A stretch of DNA of 64,000 bases from Stackebrandtia albiflava (GTDB lineage Bacteria > Actinomycetota > Actinomycetes > Mycobacteriales > Micromonosporaceae), in NCBI RefSeq assembly GCF_007994225.1, contig NZ_VLLL01000006.1:434001-498000 (forward strand), written 5' to 3'. Position numbers and translations under genes: made by a program. The notes under the pieces were generated by a model. The model was given only the letters and a program-made list of their open reading frames with translations. It searched no databases and was not told where the DNA came from. This document shows positions 34,482-42,048 of the stretch, piece by piece. Every line of letters starts with the position of its first letter. Position 1 is the stretch's first letter.

Positions 34482-35227
34482 CGATCCGGATTCTGGTGGC
34501 GGACGACCAGGAGGGCATCCGGGCGGCGTTTCGGATGGTGCTCGACGCCCAACCGGACATGACGGTGATCGCCGAGGCCGGTGACGGGAACGGTGCCGTG
34601 GAGCAGGCGAGGCTGCTGCGGCCGGACGTCGTCCTCGCGGACGTGCGGATGCCGGGTATGGACGGTCTCGGGGTGACGCGGGCGTTGGCGGGACCGGACG
34701 TGGCCGAGCCGATCAGGGTCATCGTGGTGACCACGTTCGACCTCGACGAGTACGTGCACACGGCGTTGCGCAACGGGGCGTGCGGCTACCTGTTGAAACG
34801 TTCCGGGCCGACGTTGATGGTGGAGGCGGTCCGGGCGGCGATGGCGGGCGACACCCTGATCAGTCCGCAGATCACGGTGCGGTTGTTGCGGCACATGTTG
34901 CCCGCCGAGCCGCCCGAACCACCCGAGGTGCCGTTGTCGGAACGGGAGCGGGAGGTGGTGAGGCTGTTGGCCACCGGCAGGTCCAACGCCGAGATCGCCG
35001 AGGAACTGTTCATCAGCGCCGGGACGGTGAAGAACCACCTCGCGAACGTGCAACGCAAACTCGGCACCGCCAACCGGGTCGGCATCGCGGCGTGGGCGTG
35101 GTCGTCGGGCCTGGTCGCACGGTTACCGCCGGGACGGCCCGGTGCCTCGTCGCCGGGTTTTCCACAACCGGACGGTTTTCCACAGGCCGGTGCCCGGCGG
35201 CTCGACGTGACCACGGGACCGGCATAG
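34478..35227 (+). CDS. NarL/FixJ-type response regulator with an added C-terminal tail
   Basis: 249 residues. Receiver domain (about 1-125): DDQ at 8-10, phospho-acceptor in [13 protein letters not shown] at about 53, VTTFD, LLKRSGP. LuxR HTH (about 150-212): [19 protein letters not shown] and [18 protein letters not shown]. The usual end would be near residue 217. The last 30 or so residues are encoded by the spacer and TTTTCCACA boxes of promoter module C ([10 protein letters not shown]), and the stop codon TAG is the first half of that module's -10 box. The tail therefore looks acquired. Confidence 0.9.
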   Translation: MTIRILVADDQEGIRAAFRMVLDAQPDMTVIAEAGDGNGAVEQARLLRPDVVLADVRMPGMDGLGVTRALAGPDVAEPIRVIVVTTFDLDEYVHTALRNGACGYLLKRSGPTLMVEAVRAAMAGDTLISPQITVRLLRHMLPAEPPEPPEVPLSEREREVVRLLATGRSNAEIAEELFISAGTVKNHLANVQRKLGTANRVGIAAWAWSSGLVARLPPGRPGASSPGFPQPDGFPQAGARRLDVTTGPA

Positions 35228-35267
35228 GCTCGACGCCATGGGGAGGAGGAGTGGCGGCCCCCGACTC
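35158..35267 (+). promoter_or_regulatory. dual-nonamer leaderless promoter module, copy C
   Basis: Box 1 TTTTCCACA (35158-35166), box 2 TTTTCCACA (35176-35184), -35 TCGACG (35202-35207), a 17-bp spacer, -10 TAGGCT (35225-35230), CGACGCC and ATG 35238. Boxes 1 and 2 lie inside the end of the response regulator gene. The ATG frame continues 94 codons antisense to the SnoaL-like gene and is probably not a protein gene. Confidence 0.75.
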
Positions 35268-35293
35268 CACCCGCAACCCGCCCCCGTCCCCGG

Positions 35294-35752
35294 TCACTCC
35301 GGTGGTGTGGTCGTCGTGCGGCGCAGTTCCTCACGCAGTTCGGCGGTGAGCCGTTCGGCGGCCTCGGGCCGCCCGTGGAACGCGGCGGGCGTGTTGTGGA
35401 ACAACACGACGCGCCATCCCGCCCCGGTGTCGGTCGCGACGAGCGACTGCACCGCGTTGGCGGCGGGTTCGAGGTCCGTCCTGCCGGGCGGCACCATTCC
35501 GGCGACCGCCCGGACCAGGTAGACCCCTTCGGACAGTCGTCGTGTCTCGCGCACGACGGTGACGTACCGGGCCGGGGTGTGGTCGGCGAAGATCTCCGCC
35601 AGGTGCGCGGTGACGGCTTCGCGGCCGTCGACGGTGCTTCCGTCGAACCCGACCAGTGCGCCGTCATCGGTGAAGGTGTCGCCGTAACCGGTGGCGTCGT
35701 GCCGGTTCCAGCAGTCGATGAGCCGGTGGTACAGCCGTGTCGCCGGATGCAT
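35294..35752 (-). CDS. SnoaL-like / SgcJ-type NTF2-fold protein
   Basis: 152 residues. The order LIDCWNRHDATGYGDTFTDDG, then FDGSTVDGREAVTAHLAEIF and the late WRVVLFHNTPAAFHGRP matches SgcJ/EcaC-type NTF2-like proteins, small alpha+beta cone folds that bind or convert small molecules. The function cannot be fixed further. The ATG at 35752 is chosen over a TTG six codons upstream; neither has a good ribosome site. The promoter module C reads toward it from the other strand. Confidence 0.78.
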   Translation of the reverse strand: MHPATRLYHRLIDCWNRHDATGYGDTFTDDGALVGFDGSTVDGREAVTAHLAEIFADHTPARYVTVVRETRRLSEGVYLVRAVAGMVPPGRTDLEPAANAVQSLVATDTGAGWRVVLFHNTPAAFHGRPEAAERLTAELREELRRTTTTPPE

Positions 35753-35785
35753 GTCGTCAGTGAACCACAACCCGCCGACATCCGG

Positions 35786-36367
35786 TCACCGCAGCGGTTC
35801 GCCGCGCTGGTCGTAGGCGACCGGCGGTGGTTCGCCGCTGTCCTTGAACGCCAGGGCGACCGCCGAGGAACCGATCGAGCCGAGGATCGACATCATGCAG
35901 ATGCCCGCGACGAGGTTCAGCGCGGCGGTGGCGATCTGCGCCGACGGCTCGGCGTCGAACGTGAACGGCAGCAGCACCGCCACCGCCGTCAAGAGGACGC
36001 AGATCCAGTAGAAGAACTGCATCGGGCGCGGCATGAACGCCAGCAGCGCGTGGAGCAGGGCGGTCACCATCACCGCGACGACCGCCGCCGCGAACGCGTA
36101 CGTGGTGGTGGCGGCGGTCCCGTAGGCGCCGGCGCCCTCGGGTGCCAGTACGGGGATGCCGAGTATGCCGCGCACCAGCATGATGCCGACCAGGATCACG
36201 AGGGCCACCACGACGGCGGTGCCCAGGCCGCCCGCCCACAGGCGTGCCGGGTTGACGCGGGGGATCGTGTTGGACGGGGGAGTCGGGGGTGCCGGTTCGG
36301 CGGGGGGAACCGGAGGCGGTGTCGGCTCCGGCCTGGCCCTTCCCGAACCGTAAACGGGTTCAGTCAT
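35786..36367 (-). CDS. DUF6069-like membrane protein
   Basis: 193 residues. A Pro-rich N-terminal arm of about 35 residues precedes four hydrophobic segments at about 45-70, 85-110, 118-140 and 145-170, with a short C-terminal cytoplasmic tail. The pattern fits DUF6069, a family of four-helix actinobacterial membrane proteins without known function. The assignment is by topology and general resemblance only. Confidence 0.6.
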   Translation of the reverse strand: MTEPVYGSGRARPEPTPPPVPPAEPAPPTPPSNTIPRVNPARLWAGGLGTAVVVALVILVGIMLVRGILGIPVLAPEGAGAYGTAATTTYAFAAAVVAVMVTALLHALLAFMPRPMQFFYWICVLLTAVAVLLPFTFDAEPSAQIATAALNLVAGICMMSILGSIGSSAVALAFKDSGEPPPVAYDQRGEPLR

Positions 36368-36412
36368 GACGTGGCGTTACCCACGTGACACCGGTGGGGA
36401 ACCTGAGCCGGG

Positions 36413-36601
36413 TCAACCCCAGTGGGGCGGGCGTTCCTCCAGTAGCCGGCTGTCGTCGTCGCGGCGGGCGTAACCGCCCCAGCCGGTGTCGGTGTCGTCG
36501 CGGGTCTGGTCGGGAAGTATCTCGTAGTCGTCGAACGAGACCTCCCGGTCGTCGTCGCCCCGGGACGCGGGTGTCGGCGCGGACAGTGGGATCACCTCCA
36601 T
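36413..36601 (-). CDS. small acidic conserved actinobacterial protein
   Basis: 62 residues, strongly acidic. The segment DDYEILPDQTRDDTDTGWG and the ending RPPHW recur in small actinobacterial proteins of unknown role. The frame opens ATGGAGGTGATCC, so codons 1-4 themselves form an 11-base perfect match to the 16S anti-Shine-Dalgarno. A CTG start four bases downstream of it is therefore possible. TACGCT lies about 22 bases before the ATG. Divergent to the gene at 36662. Confidence 0.7.
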   Translation of the reverse strand: MEVIPLSAPTPASRGDDDREVSFDDYEILPDQTRDDTDTGWGGYARRDDDSRLLEERPPHWG

Positions 36602-36661
36602 CGATTCACGTCGGCCGCGCCAAGCGTATGCGCCGGGCGACCCGATGCAAAACTGGGCGAC

Positions 36662-37669
36662 GTGCTTTCCGGAGTCGAGGTCCTCGAAGCCCTGTGTCGT
36701 CGTTACGCGTTCCACGACGTGTGGGCGTTGTTGCCGTCGGCGGGGCTGCCCGACGACGAGTTGCGGCGGCTGCGCCGGTTGTGCCTGTTCGGTCAGCGGT
36801 TGCTGGACCTGGACGCCGAGGACTTCGACATGGCCGACGCCGAGGCGGGTGGCGCCGAGTACACGGAGCTGGTGCGGCGGGCGAGACGGTGCCGGATCCC
36901 GCAGGAACCCCGGGAACGTGACCGGGGCGCGCTGGCGACGATGCGGCCGGCGTACGCGTTGCTGCTGGAGGTGATGGCGGCCCAGCACATGCGGCACGAC
37001 ATGGCGGCGTTGGTCGCGACGGCTCACATGATCGCGGAGTACCTTCCGGTGCTGGTGTGGGAACCGGTGTGGGGGCACGCGGCGGATCCGTTGCGGATCG
37101 GCCGGGACGTGCGGCGGCGCGGCAGCCGGTTCGGGTCGCGCGACCCCGAATGTGACCACCGCAGGCCCGACCAGAACGCGGCGGCCCGCATCCTCACGAT
37201 CGGGAAGGCGCCGGGTGAGGGCTGGCGGGCCTATCTCGACCGGCAGCACAGCAACGTCGCGCACGCCCTGGGGGTGTGCGCGGCGGAGTGCCGTCGGCCG
37301 TGCGGGATGGTGACGGCGTTGCCGGAGGAGGTGCGGACGGACGTCGGCACCCGGGCGGCGGTGGCGATGGCCTTCGGCGACAGCGCGTTGATCAGGTTGC
37401 GGCATTCGGCGCCGGTGGGGCACGGTTTCGGGGTGCCGAGCGCGGAGGAGGTCGCCCGTACCTGGGATCACACCCGTACGGTGCTGGCCAGGCGCCTGCC
37501 CGCCGCGGAGGTCGCGTTGCGGGACGACGGGTACTGTCTGCCGGGGTTGCCGGGTCTGGTCTCGGTGGTGGCGGGGGCGCCGATCGTCCCGGACACGCTG
37601 CTGCGGGACACGGCCGACCTGACGGTACGGAAGTTGCACGCCGCGTTGGCGGTGGGGGAGAGGTCATGA
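36662..37669 (+). CDS. conserved hypothetical protein, operon partner of a methyltransferase
   Basis: 335 residues, soluble and mostly helical, no recognised domain. A GTG start is used. A Cys cluster (CAAECRRPC) lies at about residues 200-210 and could bind metal. The segments VEVLEALCRRYAFHDVWALL near the start and GLPGLVSVVAGAPIVPD near the end look structured. Its stop overlaps the start of the methyltransferase gene (ATGA), so the two proteins probably act together. Confidence 0.72.
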   Translation: MLSGVEVLEALCRRYAFHDVWALLPSAGLPDDELRRLRRLCLFGQRLLDLDAEDFDMADAEAGGAEYTELVRRARRCRIPQEPRERDRGALATMRPAYALLLEVMAAQHMRHDMAALVATAHMIAEYLPVLVWEPVWGHAADPLRIGRDVRRRGSRFGSRDPECDHRRPDQNAAARILTIGKAPGEGWRAYLDRQHSNVAHALGVCAAECRRPCGMVTALPEEVRTDVGTRAAVAMAFGDSALIRLRHSAPVGHGFGVPSAEEVARTWDHTRTVLARRLPAAEVALRDDGYCLPGLPGLVSVVAGAPIVPDTLLRDTADLTVRKLHAALAVGERS

Positions 37670-38778
37670 CTGAACCGTTGGCGCGGGTGCGTGAGGCGTT
37701 GGGCGACGCCGACCGGTTGGTGCGTGCGATCGGTTCGGGGCGCCGGGCCGGGACGGAACCGACCGCGGAGAAGGTGGAGGTGCGGCCGGTAGCGTTGAAG
37801 AACGGCCTGCGCCTGCAGGTGACCCGGTTCTCGGGGCCTCGGCCGACGGTGGCGAACCTGGAGCCGCCCGCCACGGAGGCGTTGGACGCGTTGCTGGCCG
37901 AGCCGTTCCGGCACTGGCTGGTCGAGACGACCGACGCGACGCTGCAGTTGCGGTTCACGAAGCGCGGGAAGCCGTTGCTGCACGAGGCGGCGGCGGACCG
38001 GGAACGGGACCTGTCGCACGACCGGGTCGCGCCGCACCTGATCGACCCGGGTGACCCGTTGTTCCGGGTGTTGGGCGCGTCGGCGGCGAAGCGGCGGCAG
38101 GTGGACGCGTTCCTGCGCGCGGTCGCCGGTGAGGTGGACCGGTTGCCGTCGTCGCCGGTGGTGGCGGACCTGGGCTGTGGTAACGCTTACCTGACGTTCG
38201 CGGTGTACCGGTATCTCACCGGGACCGGTCGGACGCCGCGACTGACCGGTGTGGACGTACGGGACGATCAACGTCGCCGCAACACCGCGATCGCGGCGGA
38301 GCTGGGTTGGGCGGATTCGGTGGTGTTCCAGGCGACCCCGATCGCCGACGCCGACCTGTCCGGTGTGGACATGGTGTTGGCGTTGCACGCGTGCGACACC
38401 GCGACCGACGACGCGTTGGCGGCGGGGGTGCGCGCGGGTGCGGGCCTGTTGTTCGCGGCGCCCTGCTGCCATCACGACGTGGCGGCGCAACTGCGGGAGG
38501 TGTCGCCGCCGCCGGGGTACCGGGCGCTGACGGGTGACGGGATCCTGCGGGAGCGGTTCGCCGACGTGCTGACGGATTCGTTGCGGGCGTTGGTGTTGCG
38601 GGAGCACGGGTACCGGGTGGACGTCGTGGAGTTCATCGCCTCCGCGCACACGCCCCGGAACACGCTCATCCGGGCGGTGCGCCGGGGTGGCGAGGACGCG
38701 GCGGCGTCGCGGGAGTACCGGGAACTGACCGGTCAGTGGGGTGTCACGCCGAAGCTGGCGACGTTGTTGGACGTGTAA
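37666..38778 (+). CDS. class I SAM-dependent methyltransferase (Methyltransf_32 type)
   Basis: 370 residues. The SAM motif VVADLGCGNAYLTFAVYRYL lies at about residues 166-185, followed by GVDVRDDQRRRN (acidic loop) and LALHACDTATDDAL. A Cys-rich AAPCCHHDVAAQL motif at about residue 265 is typical of the METTL25/GSTCD-like family. The N-terminal 150 residues form a family-specific domain. The substrate is not known; RNA or protein methylation is possible. Translationally coupled to the preceding gene. Confidence 0.85.
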   Translation: MTEPLARVREALGDADRLVRAIGSGRRAGTEPTAEKVEVRPVALKNGLRLQVTRFSGPRPTVANLEPPATEALDALLAEPFRHWLVETTDATLQLRFTKRGKPLLHEAAADRERDLSHDRVAPHLIDPGDPLFRVLGASAAKRRQVDAFLRAVAGEVDRLPSSPVVADLGCGNAYLTFAVYRYLTGTGRTPRLTGVDVRDDQRRRNTAIAAELGWADSVVFQATPIADADLSGVDMVLALHACDTATDDALAAGVRAGAGLLFAAPCCHHDVAAQLREVSPPPGYRALTGDGILRERFADVLTDSLRALVLREHGYRVDVVEFIASAHTPRNTLIRAVRRGGEDAAASREYRELTGQWGVTPKLATLLDV

Positions 38779-38814
38779 CGGCGTGCGGCGACGAGCCGGA
38801 TCGAGCCCGGCCGG

Positions 38815-39726
38815 TCACGGTATCGACAGGGTGAACCCGGCCGTGTGCACCTGTCCGTCCACTTTGAAGTCGAAGTGGGCGCGGTAGTCGCCCTGCGACG
38901 GGATCGTCGTCCAGAACCGCAACGCGTCGCCACCGCCGTCGTCGGGGTGGACGTGCAGGAAGCCCAGGTCCCCGTCGCGCAGGACGACCAGGTGGCCCAC
39001 GGCCCCCAGGTACGGCTCCAGTTCGGCGGGTTCGCCGTCGCGGGTGACACGCAGCAGCAGGGGCGAACTCACCGCCACCTCGGGGGCGAACTCCATGGTG
39101 ACCTCGAATCCGTCGACCCGGACCACGTCCTCGGCCGGGGGGAGGTCGGCGGCCCGGTACTCGCCGGGGACCGACACGTCGACGCCCAGGGTGATGGGGA
39201 TGGTGGTGTCGCCTTCGGCGACCGCGAAGTCGGTGATGATCCGCCAGGGGCCGGACGCGGCCCATTCGGGTGTGGCCGTCCAGGTGCCGTCGTCGTCCAT
39301 GGTGGGGTGTAGGTGCTGGTATCCGGACAGGTCCCGTCGCATCACGAACAGGTGCATCGGTGCCTCGTGGATCTCGGTGAACGAGGTGACGGGCGTGCCG
39401 TAGGAGTCGGCGATGTGGAACCGGAGCGGCGTGTCGTCGCCCGCGTCGAACTCGCGGGCCTGCGGGATGAGGGTGTAGCCGGAGGCGGACATCGACTGCC
39501 CGGTGACGGCGGCGGCCGGGCCGGCGGCGTCGGTCTGGCCGGGCACCGGGTGGATGTGGCCGTCCTCGGCCACCGCCGCCTCGTCTCCCGGGTCCGCCGC
39601 CGCACCCGGTTCGGTGACCGGCCCGGTCAACCGGCCGACGGCCACACCCAGCAGTAGCGCCACGAAGGTGACGGCGGAGACGAGTGGAAGCCACCGGCGC
39701 AGTGCCGGGTCGATCACCGACCGCAT
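38815..39726 (-). CDS. exported His-rich protein of the csoR-copZ operon
   Basis: 303 residues. One N-terminal membrane or signal segment (about 12-33) is followed by an extracytoplasmic part with His- and Met-rich motifs such as EDGHIHPVPG, APMHLFVMRRDLSGYQHLHP and FLHVHPDD. The two halves (FVMRRDLSGYQHLHP and VVLRDGDLGFLHVHP) look like a duplicated beta domain. Such proteins occur with copper genes in actinobacteria and probably bind or pass copper outside the membrane. It begins 40 bases after copZ. Confidence 0.78.
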   Translation of the reverse strand: MRSVIDPALRRWLPLVSAVTFVALLLGVAVGRLTGPVTEPGAAADPGDEAAVAEDGHIHPVPGQTDAAGPAAAVTGQSMSASGYTLIPQAREFDAGDDTPLRFHIADSYGTPVTSFTEIHEAPMHLFVMRRDLSGYQHLHPTMDDDGTWTATPEWAASGPWRIITDFAVAEGDTTIPITLGVDVSVPGEYRAADLPPAEDVVRVDGFEVTMEFAPEVAVSSPLLLRVTRDGEPAELEPYLGAVGHLVVLRDGDLGFLHVHPDDGGGDALRFWTTIPSQGDYRAHFDFKVDGQVHTAGFTLSIP

Positions 39727-39765
39727 GAGAGCTCCTGGATCATCGGCGCCCCCGAGCCGGACGGT

Positions 39766-40182
39766 TCAATGGCCGGGGCACGTGCAGAGGTTGTCGTTGA
39801 TCCTGCTGTTCTGCTGCGCGTCGCCCGGTCGGCGCCTCGCTGCGTTGTCGGAGGCAGCGCCGCTGAAGAACCGGTGCGTACCACACCGGTACGCAGGACC
39901 TTCTCCGCCTTGCGAACGCACTCGACCGGACACCGCTCGCGACGAACGAGGACCAAAGACAACCTCTAAGTTCACGGTACCCGCCAGGGTGTAACCGGCC
40001 TCGTCCACGGCGTCGCGCACCCGGTCGACGTCGAGGGGGGCGTCGGAGGTGACGGTCACCTCGCCCTTGCCCAGGTCCACCTGTACTCCGGTGACTCCGG
40101 ACACTCCGGTGAGTTCCTCGGTGACGGCGTTGACGCAGTGGCCGCAGGTCATTCCGGTCACCTGGTACGTCTGGGTGGTCAT
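39766..40182 (-). CDS. copZ: copper chaperone (HMA domain) with an element-derived C-terminal tail
   Basis: 138 residues. Residues 1-68 are a complete HMA domain with GMTCGHC at about residues 10-16 and a normal end (DEAGYTLAGTV). The remaining 70 residues are encoded by the inverted-repeat element at 39786-39967. They are basic with four Cys (YRCGTHRF, CTCPG) and look unlike any HMA protein. The native stop was evidently lost on insertion. The HMA part should still deliver Cu(I); whether the tail is tolerated or cleaved is unknown. Cotranscribed after csoR. Confidence 0.85.
   Translation of the reverse strand: MTTQTYQVTGMTCGHCVNAVTEELTGVSGVTGVQVDLGKGEVTVTSDAPLDVDRVRDAVDEAGYTLAGTVNLEVVFGPRSSRAVSGRVRSQGGEGPAYRCGTHRFFSGAASDNAARRRPGDAQQNSRINDNLCTCPGH
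39786..39967. mobile_element. inverted-repeat element (MITE-like), copy 1
   Basis: 182 bases bounded by AGAGGTTGTC and GACAACCTCT, a perfect 10-bp terminal inverted repeat. The interior matches copy 2 (56448-56613) closely, with CTGTTCTGCTGCGCGTCGCC shared exactly and a 16-20 base insertion near 39855. An inner hairpin GGTGCGTACC / GGTACGCA is present. No transposase gene. It lies inside the copZ reading frame. Confidence 0.75.
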
Positions 40183-40275
40183 GGTGGTCTCTTTTCTCGG
40201 TGGGTCGAATTCCGGTCGGGTTGGGGCCGGTGACCCGGTGGTCACCGGGTGGGATGACGCCCCTGACGGGGTGGG

Positions 40276-40563
40276 TCAGGACTTGACGAGCCGGGCGATG
40301 GCGTCGGTCGCCTCCTTGACCTTGGCGGCCGCGTCCTCGCCGCCCTCGCGGGTGGCCTCGGCGACACAGTGCCCGAGGTGTCCTTCGAGCAGGCTCAACG
40401 CGACCGCCTGGAGTGCGCGGTTCGCCGCCGAGATCTGGGTCAGGATGTCGATGCAGTAGACGTCCTCGTCCACCATGCGCTGTAGACCGCGCACCTGTCC
40501 CTCTATCCGGCGGAGCCGTTTCTGCAGGGCGTCCTTGTCGGTGTGGTACCAGTACTCTGCCAT
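40276..40563 (-). CDS. csoR: copper-sensing transcriptional repressor
   Basis: 95 residues. The Cu(I) ligands of CsoR are all present: Cys37 (VYCIDIL), His62 and Cys66 (EGHLGHCV). The helical bundle motif RLRRIEGQVRGLQRMV is diagnostic. It should repress its own operon and, through matching operators, copZA at 16.4 kb; Cu(I) binding releases the DNA. GGAGGTGA precedes the ATG. First gene of csoR-copZ-His-rich protein. Confidence 0.96.
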   Translation of the reverse strand: MAEYWYHTDKDALQKRLRRIEGQVRGLQRMVDEDVYCIDILTQISAANRALQAVALSLLEGHLGHCVAEATREGGEDAAAKVKEATDAIARLVKS

Positions 40564-40587
40564 GTGGGGGTCACCTCCAAGCGGAAC

Positions 40588-40606
40588 TATACCCCTGACG
40601 GGTATA
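40588..40606. promoter_or_regulatory. CsoR operator before csoR
   Basis: TATACCCCTGACGGGTATA is a palindrome (arms TATACCC/GGGTATA, five-base centre) 25 bases upstream of the csoR ATG. It resembles the two boxes before copZ at 16.4 kb. Confidence 0.8.
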
Positions 40607-40650
40607 TGTCGACCAGTTTCGGTGTCACTGGGTGAAGCCGTGGCGGCAGG

Positions 40651-40701
40651 CCGTCACGGTGTCCTAAAAAGCCGTCGCACGAACCAAAAACAGCCTCGTG
40701 G
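40651..40701. repeat. deleted remnant of the inverted-repeat element
   Basis: The left end CCGTCACGGTGTCCTA matches the left flank of copy 2 (56433-56448) at 15 of 16 bases. It is followed by AAAAGCCGTC and, without the interior, by ACGAACCAAAAACAGCCTC, which resembles the right end of the full copies (ACGAAC...AAGACGGCCTC). About 120 interior bases appear to be missing. Confidence 0.4.
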
Positions 40702-40785
40702 CCCTTGAAATAATGCCTTGCGCCCCTCTACTCTTGGCGCGTTGCACCCGGCCCCTCGTCCGCCACACCGGCGACACCGGGTGAC

Positions 40786-40937
40786 ACCGCCGAATCGTTC
40801 GAGCACGAGCCGGGGACCCAGTTCCCGGGGTGAATCCGTCACCGGGACCGGTGACGGTAGGGCGCAGACAACCGGCCGAATGCCGAGCACCGCTTCTTCC
40901 CGCCCGAACCCGTCAGCTAACCCGGTAGGCGGATACC
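40786..40937 (+). ncRNA. c-di-AMP riboswitch (ydaO/yuaA type)
   Basis: The conserved blocks of this class are present in order: GCCGGGGACCCA (about 40809), GGGGTGAATCC (about 40827), GGTAGGGCGC (about 40856), and CCCGAACCCGTCAGCTAACC, then CGGTAGGCGG, at 40902-40932. It ends shortly before AAGGAG and the start of the NlpC/P60 gene. Actinobacterial riboswitches of this class control cell-wall hydrolase genes such as rpfA and NlpC/P60 and turn expression off when c-di-AMP is high. Confidence 0.85.
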
Positions 40938-40960
40938 AGGAAGAAGGAGCACGCCTGACG

Positions 40961-41908
40961 GTGAGAAAGCGTCTTGCCTTCATCGCTGCGGCCGTGGCCG
41001 CGATCACCTTCACCATGACGACCCCCACCACGGTCCACGCGGACCCCTCCCCCGAGGAGGTGGAGGAACAGGTCAAGGAGAAGAGCGAAGAGCTGGAAGC
41101 GGCCATCGAGGAGTACAACGGGGCCAGGGAAGACCTCAAGGACACCAAGGAACGCATCGAGGAGATCGAGGAGTCCCTTCCCGAGCTGGAGGAGGAGGCC
41201 GCCGCCTCCAAGACGGTGGCGACCGACATCGCCGTGGCGTCCTACACCTCCGGTAACACCCGGATGAGCACGGTCAACACCCTGCTGGACGGCTCCCCCA
41301 CCCGCACGATCGAGCGGCTGTCCGTCCTCGGCGCGATCAACGCGTGGCAGGCCGCCGACCTGGCCGCCTACGCCGACCTCGCCCAGCAGTACGAGGACGA
41401 CCTGGAGACCCTTGAACAGTTGAAGGCCGACCAGGACGAGATCGCCGAAGACCTGGAGAAGGAGACCGAGAAGCTCGAGGGCGAACTCGCCGAACTCAAG
41501 GAGTTGCAGGCGCAGGTCAACCCGAGCAGCGGATACGACGGCACCCTGCCGCCGCCTCCGTCGGGCGCGGCGGGCGACGCCGTCCAGTACGCGTACAACC
41601 AGATCGGTGCCGGCTACGACATGGGCGCCGCCGGACCGGACTACTTCGACTGCTCGGGCCTCACGATGATGGCGTGGCGGCAGGCCGGTGTCGGCCTGTC
41701 ACACCAGACCAACGCGCAGTGGGCCGAGACCGCACGGGTGTCCCGCGACGATCTCGTGCCCGGTGACCTCGTGTTCTACAACAACCTCAACCACGTCGCC
41801 ATCTACGTCGGCGACGGGCAGATCATCCACGCACCCACCTACGGTCAGACCGTGTCGGTGGCCGGTATCGACTCGATGCCGATCGTCGGTTACGGCCGGC
41901 CGGGCTGA
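40961..41908 (+). CDS. secreted NlpC/P60 cell-wall hydrolase with coiled coil, riboswitch controlled
   Basis: 315 residues. Signal peptide at about 1-27 (cleavage after VHA), then a coiled coil rich in Glu/Lys (about 30-185) and a Pro/Ser linker. The C-terminal NlpC/P60 domain has the catalytic Cys in YFDCSGLTMMAW at about residue 231, His in LNHVAIYVGDG at about 278 and a third polar residue in IIHAPT. It cleaves peptide stems of peptidoglycan, as RipA-type enzymes do. AAGGAG lies upstream of the GTG, directly behind the c-di-AMP riboswitch. Confidence 0.93.
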   Translation: MRKRLAFIAAAVAAITFTMTTPTTVHADPSPEEVEEQVKEKSEELEAAIEEYNGAREDLKDTKERIEEIEESLPELEEEAAASKTVATDIAVASYTSGNTRMSTVNTLLDGSPTRTIERLSVLGAINAWQAADLAAYADLAQQYEDDLETLEQLKADQDEIAEDLEKETEKLEGELAELKELQAQVNPSSGYDGTLPPPPSGAAGDAVQYAYNQIGAGYDMGAAGPDYFDCSGLTMMAWRQAGVGLSHQTNAQWAETARVSRDDLVPGDLVFYNNLNHVAIYVGDGQIIHAPTYGQTVSVAGIDSMPIVGYGRPG

Positions 41909-42048
41909 CGCGGAGCCGGTGCGGTCGCGCGTGTCGCGTGACCGCACCGGGCGTGTCGCGACCCAGGACACCCCGGGCGTGGTGCTAGCGTGCCTTGCTG
42001 ACCCCTGCACTCGTGTCACCACCCCCGGGGACTTACAGGAGGACGACC

